The position numbers and the translations under genes were made by a program. A DNA stretch of 49,407 bases from positions 1 to 49,407 of the forward strand of contig REAR01000070.1 in the NCBI GenBank assembly GCA_004295245.1. Direction: 5' to 3'. The DNA comes from Sphingobacteriales bacterium. Lineage in GTDB: Bacteria > Bacteroidota > Bacteroidia > Chitinophagales > Chitinophagaceae. The notes under the pieces are model-generated. The model saw only the letters and a list, made by a program, of their open reading frames with translations, made no database searches and was not told the origin of the DNA. Below are positions 18,095-25,871 of this stretch, piece after piece (positions within the stretch are counted from its first letter, which is position 1; every line of letters begins with the position of its first letter).

Positions 18095-18901
18095 ATGGAG
18101 CATCTTTTTACCAGTGAAGCAATTATAAGTTTTATTGTATTGGTTGTGTTAGAAGTGGTTTTAGGTATAGATAATGTAATATTTGTAAGCATTATTATGA
18201 ACCGGTTGCCCGAAAAAAAACAAGGCAATGCCCGCCGGGTTTGGATGATTACAGGTATTATATCCCGCAGTTTATTATTAATGGCATTGGGTTGGTTATT
18301 GTCTCAAAAAGGAAAATATTTGTTTTCTATTAATGGGAAGGGTTTTGATTTGGCCAGCTTGGTAATGTTACTGGGTGGGTTATTTCTTATTTATAAATCA
18401 GTAAAAGAAATTCATGAGAAGCTAGAGGGTGAAGACCCCAACACAGCATCTGTAAACAAAAAACCTCTTTCGTTTGGCCAGGCCGTAGCACAAATAATGC
18501 TGATAGACGCCGTGTTTTCTTTTGATAGTATTATTACAGCTGGCGGCACAGCCAAGCATGTTGAAATTATGATTGCAGCAGTAGTGGTGGCCATGTTTGT
18601 AATGTTTTTGTTCAGCCCTAAAATTGCAAGCTTTATACATAAACATCCTACATTAAAAATGCTTGCCTTGTCTTTTTTAGTAATGATTGGCTTAAGCCTG
18701 ATAGTAGAAGGATGGGATAGTGAGACTGCACATGAACTGCATCTTAAAAACTATATATATTTTGGTATGGCATTTTCATTTGCTGTAGAAGTGCTGAATA
18801 TGATTATGCGTAAAAGAAATGCCATTCGTAAACCAGTAGAATTAAGAGAACCGGTTTTAAAAGATACCACACCTACTGAGTATAATGATATGGCTAAATA
18901 A
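18095..18901 (+). CDS. TerC family integral membrane protein
   Basis: A 268-residue inner-membrane protein of the TerC/Alx group, implicated in metal (manganese) efflux and tellurium-associated phenotypes. About seven membrane segments are seen. The two conserved acidic motifs lie in membrane helices: VVLEVVLGIDNVIFVSII (about 16-33) and DAVFSFDSIITAGG (about 138-151), with the Asp residues that bind metal in this family. The hydrophilic loop at about 105-125 (LEGEDPNTASVNKK) separates the halves. The C-terminal 30 residues are charged and cytoplasmic. A single gene. The substrate is inferred from the family. Confidence 0.9.
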   Translation: MEHLFTSEAIISFIVLVVLEVVLGIDNVIFVSIIMNRLPEKKQGNARRVWMITGIISRSLLLMALGWLLSQKGKYLFSINGKGFDLASLVMLLGGLFLIYKSVKEIHEKLEGEDPNTASVNKKPLSFGQAVAQIMLIDAVFSFDSIITAGGTAKHVEIMIAAVVVAMFVMFLFSPKIASFIHKHPTLKMLALSFLVMIGLSLIVEGWDSETAHELHLKNYIYFGMAFSFAVEVLNMIMRKRNAIRKPVELREPVLKDTTPTEYNDMAK

Positions 18902-18907
18902 TTTTTT

Positions 18908-18990
18908 GTAGCCAGCTATTTAAGCAAAAGTCATCAGCCGTTGCTCGTTGAAAACCCCGACAGGATTTGTGCATGGCTTTCGGGGCACAC
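18908..18990. repeat. Truncated or variant palindromic element, copy 6
   Basis: GTAGCCAGCTATT, followed after 16 nt by TCATCAGCCGTTGC (18931-18944), reproduces the outer end and the first bases of the core arm, then diverges. CCCCGA and TCGGGG downstream form a separate short inverted repeat. The core GTCGCAC is absent. Confidence 0.45.
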
Positions 18991-19009
18991 TGCAAGGGCT
19001 GTGCTTTTT

Positions 19010-19714
19010 TTAACGAAGGGTAAGCATAACTGCCGCAGCCATACCGGCTGTTTCTGTTCTTAAGCGAGTGCTTCCTAAAGAAACGGGTAACCACCCTTTA
19101 GCTAGTGCTTTTTCAATTTCATGTTGCGTAAAATCTCCTTCGGGCCCAATACAAATTGCAGCCGCCGCTGCTGTTTTTTTTAAATAATCCTGTAATTCTT
19201 TTTTTTCATTTTCCATGCAATGTGCAATAAAACTATTGGCAATTGCTGGCTGTTTTATATACGTATCAAAGGGCAACGGTGCTGCCAAAACAGGCAACCA
19301 GCTTTGCTGGCTTTGTAATAAAGCGCTTATCAAAATAGTTTGCATGCGCTCCACCCGCAGGTGAGAGCGTTCTGTTCTATCGCATAACAGCGGCACAATA
19401 TGGGCAATGCCAAGCTCTGTGGCTTTTTCTAAAAACCATTCAAACCGGCTGGCGTTTTTGGTAAGCGAAATAGCAATGGTGTTTTGTAATGGAGGTTGCT
19501 GGTAATTGGTTGTTGTAATTTTTACCACACAGTTTTTTTTGTGCGGTGTATCTATAACGGCGGTGCAAATAGTTCCTTTGCCATCTGTTAATTGCAGGGC
19601 TTCGCCCGTATTCATACGCAACACCTGTACAATGTGTTTAGAGCTTTCTTCACTTAAAGTAAGCAACGTGTTTACAGGGCTTAATGTTGGGGTGTAAAAA
19701 AAAGGTAAAGCCAT
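19010..19714 (-). CDS. rsmE: 16S rRNA m3U1498 methyltransferase RsmE
   Basis: A 234-residue SPOUT-class enzyme that methylates N3 of U1498 in 16S rRNA. The N-terminal PUA-like region covers about residues 1-70 (SKHIVQVLRMNTGEALQLTDG). The SPOUT domain contains KATELGIAHIVPLLCDRTER, the SAM-binding knot motif CIGPEGDFTQHE and LGSTRLRTETAGMAA near the C-terminus. All the typical motifs are present and the length is normal. It is the second gene of a two-gene minus-strand operon after queA, with a 27-bp gap. Confidence 0.94.
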   Translation of the reverse strand: MALPFFYTPTLSPVNTLLTLSEESSKHIVQVLRMNTGEALQLTDGKGTICTAVIDTPHKKNCVVKITTTNYQQPPLQNTIAISLTKNASRFEWFLEKATELGIAHIVPLLCDRTERSHLRVERMQTILISALLQSQQSWLPVLAAPLPFDTYIKQPAIANSFIAHCMENEKKELQDYLKKTAAAAAICIGPEGDFTQHEIEKALAKGWLPVSLGSTRLRTETAGMAAAVMLTLR

Positions 19715-19741
19715 ATTTAATACTTCATCACTGTTAGTGTG

Positions 19742-20968
19742 TTATGGTTCTAAAAGGCAGCCATCGCCATAGCTTAAAAACCTGAAATTATTTTCTAGCG
19801 CATAGTTATATACTTTTTTCCAATCATCGCCAATAAGTGCCGCTACCAGTAATAAGAGGGTAGACTCTGGCTGATGAAAATTAGTAATTAATCCTTTTAT
19901 CGTTTTTAAGTTATACCCCGGAGCAATTAATATTTGCGTTTTGCTTAAAATACGTGTTAATTTATTACGCTGCATCCATTGCAGCAGGCTTTCAAGCGCT
20001 TCAGGCACTGGTATTTCAGCAGCAGCAAGTGTATCATAAACTTCCCATTGGGTAATGCTCAATTGCTCTGCTTTAATAGCGGGTTGTTTTATTGTTTTAA
20101 CCCCCATCCAGTATAAACTTTCAATAGTTCTTAGAGAGGTGGTACCCACTGCATAAATTTTGCCGGCATTTTGTTTTAATAAATTTAAGGTTGCAATATC
20201 TACTTCAAAAAACTCTGCATGCATCTCATGTTCTTCCAGTAATGCGGCTTTTACAGGTTTAAAAGTACCTGCGCCAACGTGTAAAGAAACAAAGGCAGGT
20301 GTGCAATTCTTTTCTTGCAGGGCAGTTAATAATTGCTGGGTAAAATGCAGGCCTGCGGTTGGGGCTGCCACAGAACCCTCTTGCTGTGCATAAACAGTTT
20401 GATATCGTTCAAGATCCTTTGTATCCGGGTTTCTTTTAATATAGGGAGGTAATGGAATGAATCCGGCATAGTGCAATACTTCTGCAAAGGTGAATGAAAA
20501 CGGATTCCAGGAGAGTTCAATCAAAAATGCGTCGGATAATTTTTCAACAAATCTTGCTTCCAGATTAATGGTGTGTGTACCAGTTTTAATAATCTTTTGT
20601 AAAACCTGCCCGGGTTTCCATTTGCTGGCGCCACCTACCAGGCATTTCCAAAGCACATAACCTTGCTGTCTCATTCCGGTAGTAATGTCTTTATAGCGTT
20701 CATCTGGCTCTAAACAAAATATTTCTATAGCACCACCGGTTTCTTTTTGAAAGATGAGTCTTGCTTCCACCACTTTGGTGTTATTAAATACCAAAACACT
20801 TTCGGGTGCAATAATTAATGGCAGGCTTTTATATAAGTCTTCCTGTATTATTCCTTTTTTATAAACTAACAGACGGGAAGCGTCTCTTTCTTCTAATGGA
20901 TGAAAAGGAATTTTTTCTGCAGGTAAACTGTAGGTATAATCTTTTATTGAAAGATTTTTTGGGTGCAT
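19742..20968 (-). CDS. queA: tRNA preQ1(34) ribosyltransferase-isomerase QueA
   Basis: A 408-residue enzyme that transfers and isomerises the ribose of S-adenosylmethionine onto preQ1 at tRNA position 34, giving epoxyqueuosine. Seen: YSLPAEKIPFHPLEERDASRLLV (the family start is DYxLPxxxIA), VFNNTKVVEARL, the hallmark VAAPTAGLHFT (about 193), LHVGAGTFKPV and ITNFHQPESTLLLLVAAL near the end. It is about 50 residues longer than the E. coli enzyme, as I recall for Bacteroidota homologues. It leads the queA-rsmE operon and is divergent from mraZ. Confidence 0.94.
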   Translation of the reverse strand: MHPKNLSIKDYTYSLPAEKIPFHPLEERDASRLLVYKKGIIQEDLYKSLPLIIAPESVLVFNNTKVVEARLIFQKETGGAIEIFCLEPDERYKDITTGMRQQGYVLWKCLVGGASKWKPGQVLQKIIKTGTHTINLEARFVEKLSDAFLIELSWNPFSFTFAEVLHYAGFIPLPPYIKRNPDTKDLERYQTVYAQQEGSVAAPTAGLHFTQQLLTALQEKNCTPAFVSLHVGAGTFKPVKAALLEEHEMHAEFFEVDIATLNLLKQNAGKIYAVGTTSLRTIESLYWMGVKTIKQPAIKAEQLSITQWEVYDTLAAAEIPVPEALESLLQWMQRNKLTRILSKTQILIAPGYNLKTIKGLITNFHQPESTLLLLVAALIGDDWKKVYNYALENNFRFLSYGDGCLLEP

Positions 20969-21201
20969 AGGTTTACGACCGACTGTCGTTTTTTGGTTAC
21001 CGCAAAGTTAACTGATGATATAACGCTGTCCCTTACATTATTTATAGCTGGTATGTTTTGCCAGTATAAAAGGTGCATGCACAAGTTGTATGGCCTCTTG
21101 CCTTTACATGGTAAAGCCCATAGTGGTATTAATAAAAAATGGCTTTGCGCCTGTTGTTATGCGGGAACTATTTCAATTAGCTTAATAAAGTGATGGGGTA
21201 C

Positions 21202-21217
21202 AAGTGTGCGACGCAAC
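21202..21217. repeat. Palindromic intergenic element, copy 7 (right arm only)
   Basis: An intact AAGTGTGCGACGCAAC. A degenerate left arm could be TTTGCGCCTGTTG near 21142, but this is weak. Confidence 0.7.
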
Positions 21218-21415
21218 GGGTGTTGGGCAAGGATATAATGCTGACCTCAAAAAATGAGAATGCACATTTTTAGAGACTAAAAGCACAGAAAAAAAGGGTT
21301 TTCCACAGGCTATTAACAGGGGTTTGTTTACTTGGCGTAAGAATACCTCTGAAACCCTTTGCCAGCGCTGCATTGGCTTAATAATCAAACTGTGGAAAAA
21401 ATAAGTTTTTCTAAA

Positions 21416-21448
21416 TTTGATTAGTTGGTGGGAAAAATTGTTATTTTG
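21416..21448 (+). promoter_or_regulatory. Possible promoter of the dcw cluster
   Basis: TTTG (21416-21419), then 22 nt, then TATTTTG (21442-21448), which is one base short of the TAnnTTTG consensus. The mraZ start follows 37 nt later. It is the best candidate in the gap, but imperfect. Confidence 0.35.
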
Positions 21449-21485
21449 TGTCAATAAATGTCAAAATCGTTTATACACCTCCTAA

Positions 21486-21944
21486 ATGATTCATTTTGTT
21501 GGCGAATACGAATCTACGATGGACACAAAAGGTCGCTTTCTTCTGCCGGCTAAGCTTTTAAGCCAATTGCCGCAGGGGCCCGCTACCAATTTCATTATCC
21601 ACAGGGGGTTAGATGAATGTTTGTACATGTACCCTGCTGAAAACTGGGAGACCGTATCTGCTGAAGTGGAAAACCTGCCCGACTATGAAGAAGACTACCG
21701 CAAGTTAAAGCGATTTTTTAATGCGGGTGTGCAGCCGGTAACACCGGATAGTGCTAACCGGGTTTTGGTGGGGCAATTATTAAAATCTTATGCAAGGCTG
21801 GAGAAAGATATTGTTTTAACCTGTTCGCGAAAGCGAATTGAGATTTGGGATAAAAGTAAGTACCAAGAGTTCTTTGAGACGTTTACTGCTGCTGATTACA
21901 GCGCTCTTTACAAAAAGGCATTGAAGGAAAATAAAACACCCTAA
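21486..21944 (+). CDS. mraZ: Transcriptional regulator MraZ
   Basis: A 152-residue AbrB-fold DNA-binding protein that opens the dcw cluster and, in species studied, represses it by binding repeats upstream of its own gene. Two MraZ domains are seen: GEYESTMDTKGRFLLPAKLL (about 4-23) and the second with TPDSANRVLVGQLLKSYARL (about 76-95). Each has the conserved D-x-K/N-R turn. It is followed 5 nt later by rsmH, so the two are coupled. I could not confirm the TGGGN-type operator repeats known from other bacteria, although GTTGGTGGGA near 21425 is a single candidate. Confidence 0.95.
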   Translation: MIHFVGEYESTMDTKGRFLLPAKLLSQLPQGPATNFIIHRGLDECLYMYPAENWETVSAEVENLPDYEEDYRKLKRFFNAGVQPVTPDSANRVLVGQLLKSYARLEKDIVLTCSRKRIEIWDKSKYQEFFETFTAADYSALYKKALKENKTP

Positions 21945-21949
21945 CTGTA

Positions 21950-22885
21950 ATGGCTGCTTCTGAAACCAATCAATCAATCACTGGCGGTTACCATGTGCCG
22001 GTTTTGTTGAAAGAAACAATTAATGGTTTGGCGGTTAAGCCAAACGGTGTGTATGTTGATTGCACGTTTGGTGGTGGCGGTCATTCAAAAGAGTTATTAA
22101 AGCATTTGGGCAAAGAGGGCAAGTTGTATTTGTTTGATCAGGATGCTGATGCAAAGCAAAATGTACCAGAAGATGAGAGGGTGGTTTTTGTTCCGCACAA
22201 CTTCAGGCATCTGCAACGTTTTTTAAAGTTGCATAAAGTAGCAATGGTGGATGGTATTATGGCGGATTTGGGCGTTAGCAGTCATCAGTTTGATGAGGCG
22301 GAGCGGGGTTTCTCTATTCGGTTTGACGCTGATTTGGATATGCGTATGGATAGAAGACAGGCGGTAACCGCTGCCGCTGTTATTGCTGGCCATACCGAAC
22401 AACAATTGCACCTGCTGTTTGAAAAGTATGGAGAGGTAACCAATTCAAAAACGCTGGCCAAAACCATTGTGCAATTAAGAACAGTAGTGCCGCTAAAAAC
22501 CATCAGCCAATTTAAAACAGCATTACAAGCAGTAGTAAAAGGTAATCCCAATAAATACTTTGCCCAGGTCTTTCAGGCGTTGCGTATAGAAGTAAATGAT
22601 GAGATAGGTGCTCTAAAAGAATTATTAGAACAAATACCCCCGCTGTTAAAACCCGGTGGCCGTGCAGCCATTATTACGTTCCATTCACTGGAAGACCGTG
22701 AAGTAAAAAATTTTTTTAAAAAAGGAATTTGGGAAGATGCTATTGAGGATAATCCTTTTCAGCAAGATGCCCGTGTGGCAGTGCTTAGGCCTGTAACCAA
22801 AAAGCCGCTTACTGCAACAGATGAAGAATTAAGGCGAAACTCAAGAAGCAGAAGTGCAAAGTTGCGGGTGGCAGAAAAAATATAG
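21950..22885 (+). CDS. rsmH: 16S rRNA m4C1402 methyltransferase RsmH
   Basis: A 311-residue enzyme (MraW) that N4-methylates C1402 of 16S rRNA. Seen: HVPVLLKETINGL at the start, SAM site YVDCTFGGGGHSKELL (about 34-49), IMADLGVSSHQFDEAERGFS, QALRIEVNDEIGAL and the C-terminal IITFHSLEDREVK. All motifs are present and the length is normal. It is translationally close to mraZ. A long 366-bp gap with repeat and structured-RNA features separates it from the next division gene, unlike compact dcw clusters. Confidence 0.96.
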   Translation: MAASETNQSITGGYHVPVLLKETINGLAVKPNGVYVDCTFGGGGHSKELLKHLGKEGKLYLFDQDADAKQNVPEDERVVFVPHNFRHLQRFLKLHKVAMVDGIMADLGVSSHQFDEAERGFSIRFDADLDMRMDRRQAVTAAAVIAGHTEQQLHLLFEKYGEVTNSKTLAKTIVQLRTVVPLKTISQFKTALQAVVKGNPNKYFAQVFQALRIEVNDEIGALKELLEQIPPLLKPGGRAAIITFHSLEDREVKNFFKKGIWEDAIEDNPFQQDARVAVLRPVTKKPLTATDEELRRNSRSRSAKLRVAEKI

Positions 22886-22890
22886 CTAAG

Positions 22891-22951
22891 GTAGCAGGCA
22901 GTAGTACAAGTGGCAACAGCGTTGCGTCGCACCCTTCAGCGGCAACAAAAA
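22891..22951. repeat. Palindromic intergenic element, copy 8 (left half)
   Basis: The outer part GTAGCAGGCAGTAG leads to the core arm GTTGCGTCGCACCCTT (22921-22936), followed directly by CAGCGGCAACAAAAA. The same short ending follows the core of copy 12 (31792), suggesting a shared deletion form. There is no right arm until 23623, behind ftsL. Confidence 0.8.
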
Positions 22952-23046
22952 ATTGAGCGGTGTGTAAAAATTTTAAAGCATGGCCTTTGTGGCCTTTTTT
23001 GAAAATACTTTTTTTGGCGGTAGTTACCAACTAACAACTTCACAAA

Positions 23047-23237
23047 CCCTCTCTGCATTAGCAGGGAGGGGTGGAGTAAGAAAGAGATATAAACCTGGAC
23101 GGATTTATAGATGATTCTCTAACGAAGAACCGTGAAATGTTAATGTCCTGATGAAAACCACTTCTGAACATCACATAAAGTGAAGTGGTTACAACCTGAA
23201 AAGCCGGTGCTCTTATAACGGAGTGCCGGCTGCAGGT
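23047..23237 (+). ncRNA. Structured leader upstream of ftsL (candidate RNA element)
   Basis: Three hairpins lie in the 205 nt before the ftsL start codon. First, CCCTCTCTGC / GCAGGGAGGG (23047-23070). Second, AACCACTTC (23156-23164) with GAAGTGGTT (23182-23190), a perfect 9-bp stem. Third, AGCCGGTGCTC (23202-23212) with GAGTGCCGGCT (23221-23231), an 11-bp stem that is complete only as RNA (two G-U pairs), closed by ACCTG (23194-23198) with CAGGT (23233-23237). The last helix ends 14 nt before ATG. It could be a cis-regulatory RNA or the remnant of a group II intron. No known riboswitch class was recognised. Confidence 0.4.
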
Positions 23238-23251
23238 AAAACACAACAACA

Positions 23252-23599
23252 ATGAGCGAAGAAAAGCAACATAAAGAACCGGTGCTGGAAGTAAAAAAAT
23301 TGTTTACGTACCAATGGATAGTTAAGAACGTACCCTTTTTTCTTTTTTTAAGTGTGTTGGCTGTATTGTATATCTATAACGGGCACTACTCTGATAAAAC
23401 AATAAAAGACATTAATAAAACCAGCAGAGAGTTGAAAGAGCGGCAGTATGAATATAAGTCGTTGAAGAGTGAAGTAATGTTTAGAAGTAAGCAAAGTGAA
23501 ATGGCAAAAGCAGTGGAGCCGCTGGGGTTAAAGGAACTTGTAACCGTGCCGGTACAACTGAAAGACTCATTAATAACAGATAAGCAAGAAGATGATTAG
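23252..23599 (+). CDS. ftsL: FtsL-like divisome protein
   Basis: A 115-residue bitopic membrane protein in the usual place of ftsL between rsmH and ftsI. Layout: a charged cytoplasmic N-terminus (1-27), one membrane segment (about 28-46, VPFFLFLSVLAVLYIY), then a coiled-coil-like periplasmic stretch (NKTSRELKERQYEYKSLKSE) and a short acidic tail. This is the FtsL plan. Primary sequence is poorly conserved in this family, so position and topology carry the assignment. FtsL binds FtsB and FtsQ and activates FtsWI. The gene is bracketed by opposite half-elements (22921 and 23623). Confidence 0.82.
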   Translation: MSEEKQHKEPVLEVKKLFTYQWIVKNVPFFLFLSVLAVLYIYNGHYSDKTIKDINKTSRELKERQYEYKSLKSEVMFRSKQSEMAKAVEPLGLKELVTVPVQLKDSLITDKQEDD

Positions 23600-23622
23600 T
23601 GCTGTATTACTATTTGCTGTTG

Positions 23623-23667
23623 AAGGGTGCGACGCAACGATGTTGATAAAAGAATAAATGCCGGTAA
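23623..23667. repeat. Palindromic intergenic element, copy 9 (right half)
   Basis: Core arm AAGGGTGCGACGCAAC (23623-23638) with the outer part ending AATGCCGGTAA. It has the same C variant (CACCCTT/AAGGGTG) as the left half at 22921, making them possible partners across ftsL. Confidence 0.78.
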
Positions 23668-23719
23668 AAAATATTTCCTTAAAAAATTAATAGACGCCTT
23701 TTAAAAACACCACCTGCCA

Positions 23720-25852
23720 TTGGAAGTAAAAAAAGACATATTGTGGAGAGTGTACTTGTGTTTTATAGGCATTGCTGTCTTTGGCTTGGTAGTGGTGGGT
23801 AAAGCTGTTTATATACAAATGGCTGAGGGTAGTTATTGGCGTGGTAAAAGTGATAGTCTGCATACGAAGCTGCTGCCGATGCTGGCCGAAAGAGGAACTA
23901 TTTATAGCGAAAATGGTGAAATGCTCAGTACCTCGGTGCCCTACTGGGATGTGTATATAGATTTTAAGGCAGATGGTTTGATTGAAAAGAAAGGAATGCG
24001 TTTTAATAAGTATGTAGATTCTTTAAGCACGGCGTTGGCGGTTTATTTTAATGATAAAAATGCGGCTACTTATAAAAAAGAATTACAGAAAGGCTATCGT
24101 TTGCAAAACCGCTATTACCAGTTGCGTAAAGGTATTTCGTTTGAAGAATATAAAGCCATGCGTTCTTTTCCGCTGGTAAACCAAGGTGCCAATAAGAGCG
24201 GGTTTAAGTTTGAGCTGCAAACAAAACGAATCAATCCGTTTGGTTTATTGGCAAACAGAACCATTGGCTTATCTCGGCAGTACATAAATGATGAGGGGCG
24301 AATGGTAAGCCAGAACGTGGGCTTAGAAAAAACCTACGATGAATTGTTGAAAGGTGAAAAAGGGCAACGCCTGGTGCGCTTTATAAGTGGCGGCGCTTTT
24401 ATACCAGTAGAAGGAACCGAGATTGAACCGGAAAATGGCAGAGATATTATTACCACCATTGATGTAAATATTCAAGATATAGCAGAAAATGCTTTATTAA
24501 AAACAATGTTGGCTAATGATGCAGAGCATGGCACCTGTATAGTAATGGAAGTAGCTACCGGAAAGATAAAAGCAATGGCCAATTTGGGTAAGGTAGCAGA
24601 TGGAAAATATTGGGAGGACTATAACTACGCATTGCGTACTACAGAACCGGGATCAACTATCAAACTGGCTACTTTATTGGCAGTATTAAGTGAGGGTAAA
24701 ATGGAGGCAGATGATTTGGTGCAGGTAGGTACGGCCGGTAGTGATTATGTGGGAGTGCGTACGGTTACAGATGCAGAGCGTTCTCCTAAAGCTGTAATGA
24801 GTATTAAAGAATGTTTTGCGCACAGTTCTAATGTAGGCATGAGCCGGATTGCATACGATGCTTTTAAAGATGCTCCGGATAAATACATCAGTTATTTGAA
24901 GAAGTTTCACCTGGATAAAAAAACGGGTATTGATTTAATTGGCGAAGAGCCGCCTTTATTACCAAGGGTTAAAAGAAACAACGAAGGATTGCATGCAATG
25001 GTTACTGCCAGCTTTGGCTATGCTATTGAAGTAAGTCCGCTGCAAACATTAATGCTGTACAATGCCATTGCTAATAATGGCAAGATGATGAAACCCTATC
25101 TGGTAAACCGTATTCAAAGCAATGGGTTATTGGCACAACAGTTTGAACCTGAAATTTTAGAAGAGCAGCTTGCGCCAGAACCAGTAATTAAAGCGGCTAA
25201 AGAAAGTATGCGGATGGTGGCTACCGAAGGAACGGCAAAAAAGATTTTCATCGACGCACCGTACACCGTAGCCGGAAAAACAGGTACAGCACATGTGGCT
25301 GCGAAAGGAGTAAGTTATAACGATCGGGTGTATCAGGCATCATTTGTGGGTTATTTTCCTTACGAGAAACCGATGTACACCTGCGTAGTGGTTATAAAAA
25401 CAAAACCCTTTCCGGTATTGCACTATGGCGGCGATGTGGCAGCACCGGTATTTAAAGAAGTGGCCGATAAATTATATGGCATTACTGCCGGCGGCACGGC
25501 AATTACTGCTGCTGGAATAAAGAAAGATAGTGTGGCGTTTTATTATGCCGGCAATACTAAAGAAGCTAAGTATGTATTAAGCAGTTTGCAGCTAGCATAC
25601 AAAGATTCAGCCGGTGCCAGTGAGTGGGGCAGTGTGTATGCCACGCAGCAGCAACCGGTAATTAATAAAAAAACAGTATTGCCCAATAGTATGCCTAATG
25701 TAAAAGGCATGGGTTTAAAAGATGCGCTGTTTTTGTTAGAAAGCATGAATATAAAAGTAAGAGTAAGTGGCAAGGGTAAGGTAGCTACTCAATCTGTTGA
25801 AGCGGGTGTGCCTCTTTCAAAAAATATGTTGGTGGTATTAGAATTGAGTTGA
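23720..25852 (+). CDS. ftsI: Division transpeptidase FtsI (class B PBP, PASTA domain)
   Basis: Septal peptidoglycan transpeptidase, 710 residues. One N-terminal membrane segment (about 10-30), a PBP dimerisation domain (about 55-220), then the transpeptidase with STIK (Ser312-Lys315), SSN (369-371) and KTG (520-522). A C-terminal PASTA domain follows (about 652-710, MPNVKGMGLKDALFLLESM), usual in Bacteroidota FtsI. The start codon is TTG at 23720. It gives the expected short cytoplasmic tail MEVKKDILWRV, and no ATG fits. It works with FtsW (30.5 kb) in the divisome. murE follows after 7-19 nt. Confidence 0.95.
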   Translation: MEVKKDILWRVYLCFIGIAVFGLVVVGKAVYIQMAEGSYWRGKSDSLHTKLLPMLAERGTIYSENGEMLSTSVPYWDVYIDFKADGLIEKKGMRFNKYVDSLSTALAVYFNDKNAATYKKELQKGYRLQNRYYQLRKGISFEEYKAMRSFPLVNQGANKSGFKFELQTKRINPFGLLANRTIGLSRQYINDEGRMVSQNVGLEKTYDELLKGEKGQRLVRFISGGAFIPVEGTEIEPENGRDIITTIDVNIQDIAENALLKTMLANDAEHGTCIVMEVATGKIKAMANLGKVADGKYWEDYNYALRTTEPGSTIKLATLLAVLSEGKMEADDLVQVGTAGSDYVGVRTVTDAERSPKAVMSIKECFAHSSNVGMSRIAYDAFKDAPDKYISYLKKFHLDKKTGIDLIGEEPPLLPRVKRNNEGLHAMVTASFGYAIEVSPLQTLMLYNAIANNGKMMKPYLVNRIQSNGLLAQQFEPEILEEQLAPEPVIKAAKESMRMVATEGTAKKIFIDAPYTVAGKTGTAHVAAKGVSYNDRVYQASFVGYFPYEKPMYTCVVVIKTKPFPVLHYGGDVAAPVFKEVADKLYGITAGGTAITAAGIKKDSVAFYYAGNTKEAKYVLSSLQLAYKDSAGASEWGSVYATQQQPVINKKTVLPNSMPNVKGMGLKDALFLLESMNIKVRVSGKGKVATQSVEAGVPLSKNMLVVLELS

Positions 25853-25871
25853 TAATTATTTGAATCATTCT

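Larger units (their letters stand above)
20969..21485. other. 517-bp divergent intergenic region, queA/mraZ
   Basis: No credible gene. It holds one half palindromic element (21202-21217), two sites resembling DnaA boxes (TTTTCCACA at 21299-21307, TGTGGAAAA at 21391-21399), an inverted pair AAAGGGTTT / GAAACCCTTT (about 21294 and 21351), and a possible promoter for the dcw cluster near 21416-21448. The stretch 21030-21180 shows nothing I can name. Confidence 0.5.

Noticed and set aside
20969-21485. Calling the queA-mraZ gap a replication origin
   Set aside because: Only two imperfect DnaA-like sites lie in the gap, there is no dnaA or dnaN neighbour and no cluster of AT-rich repeats.
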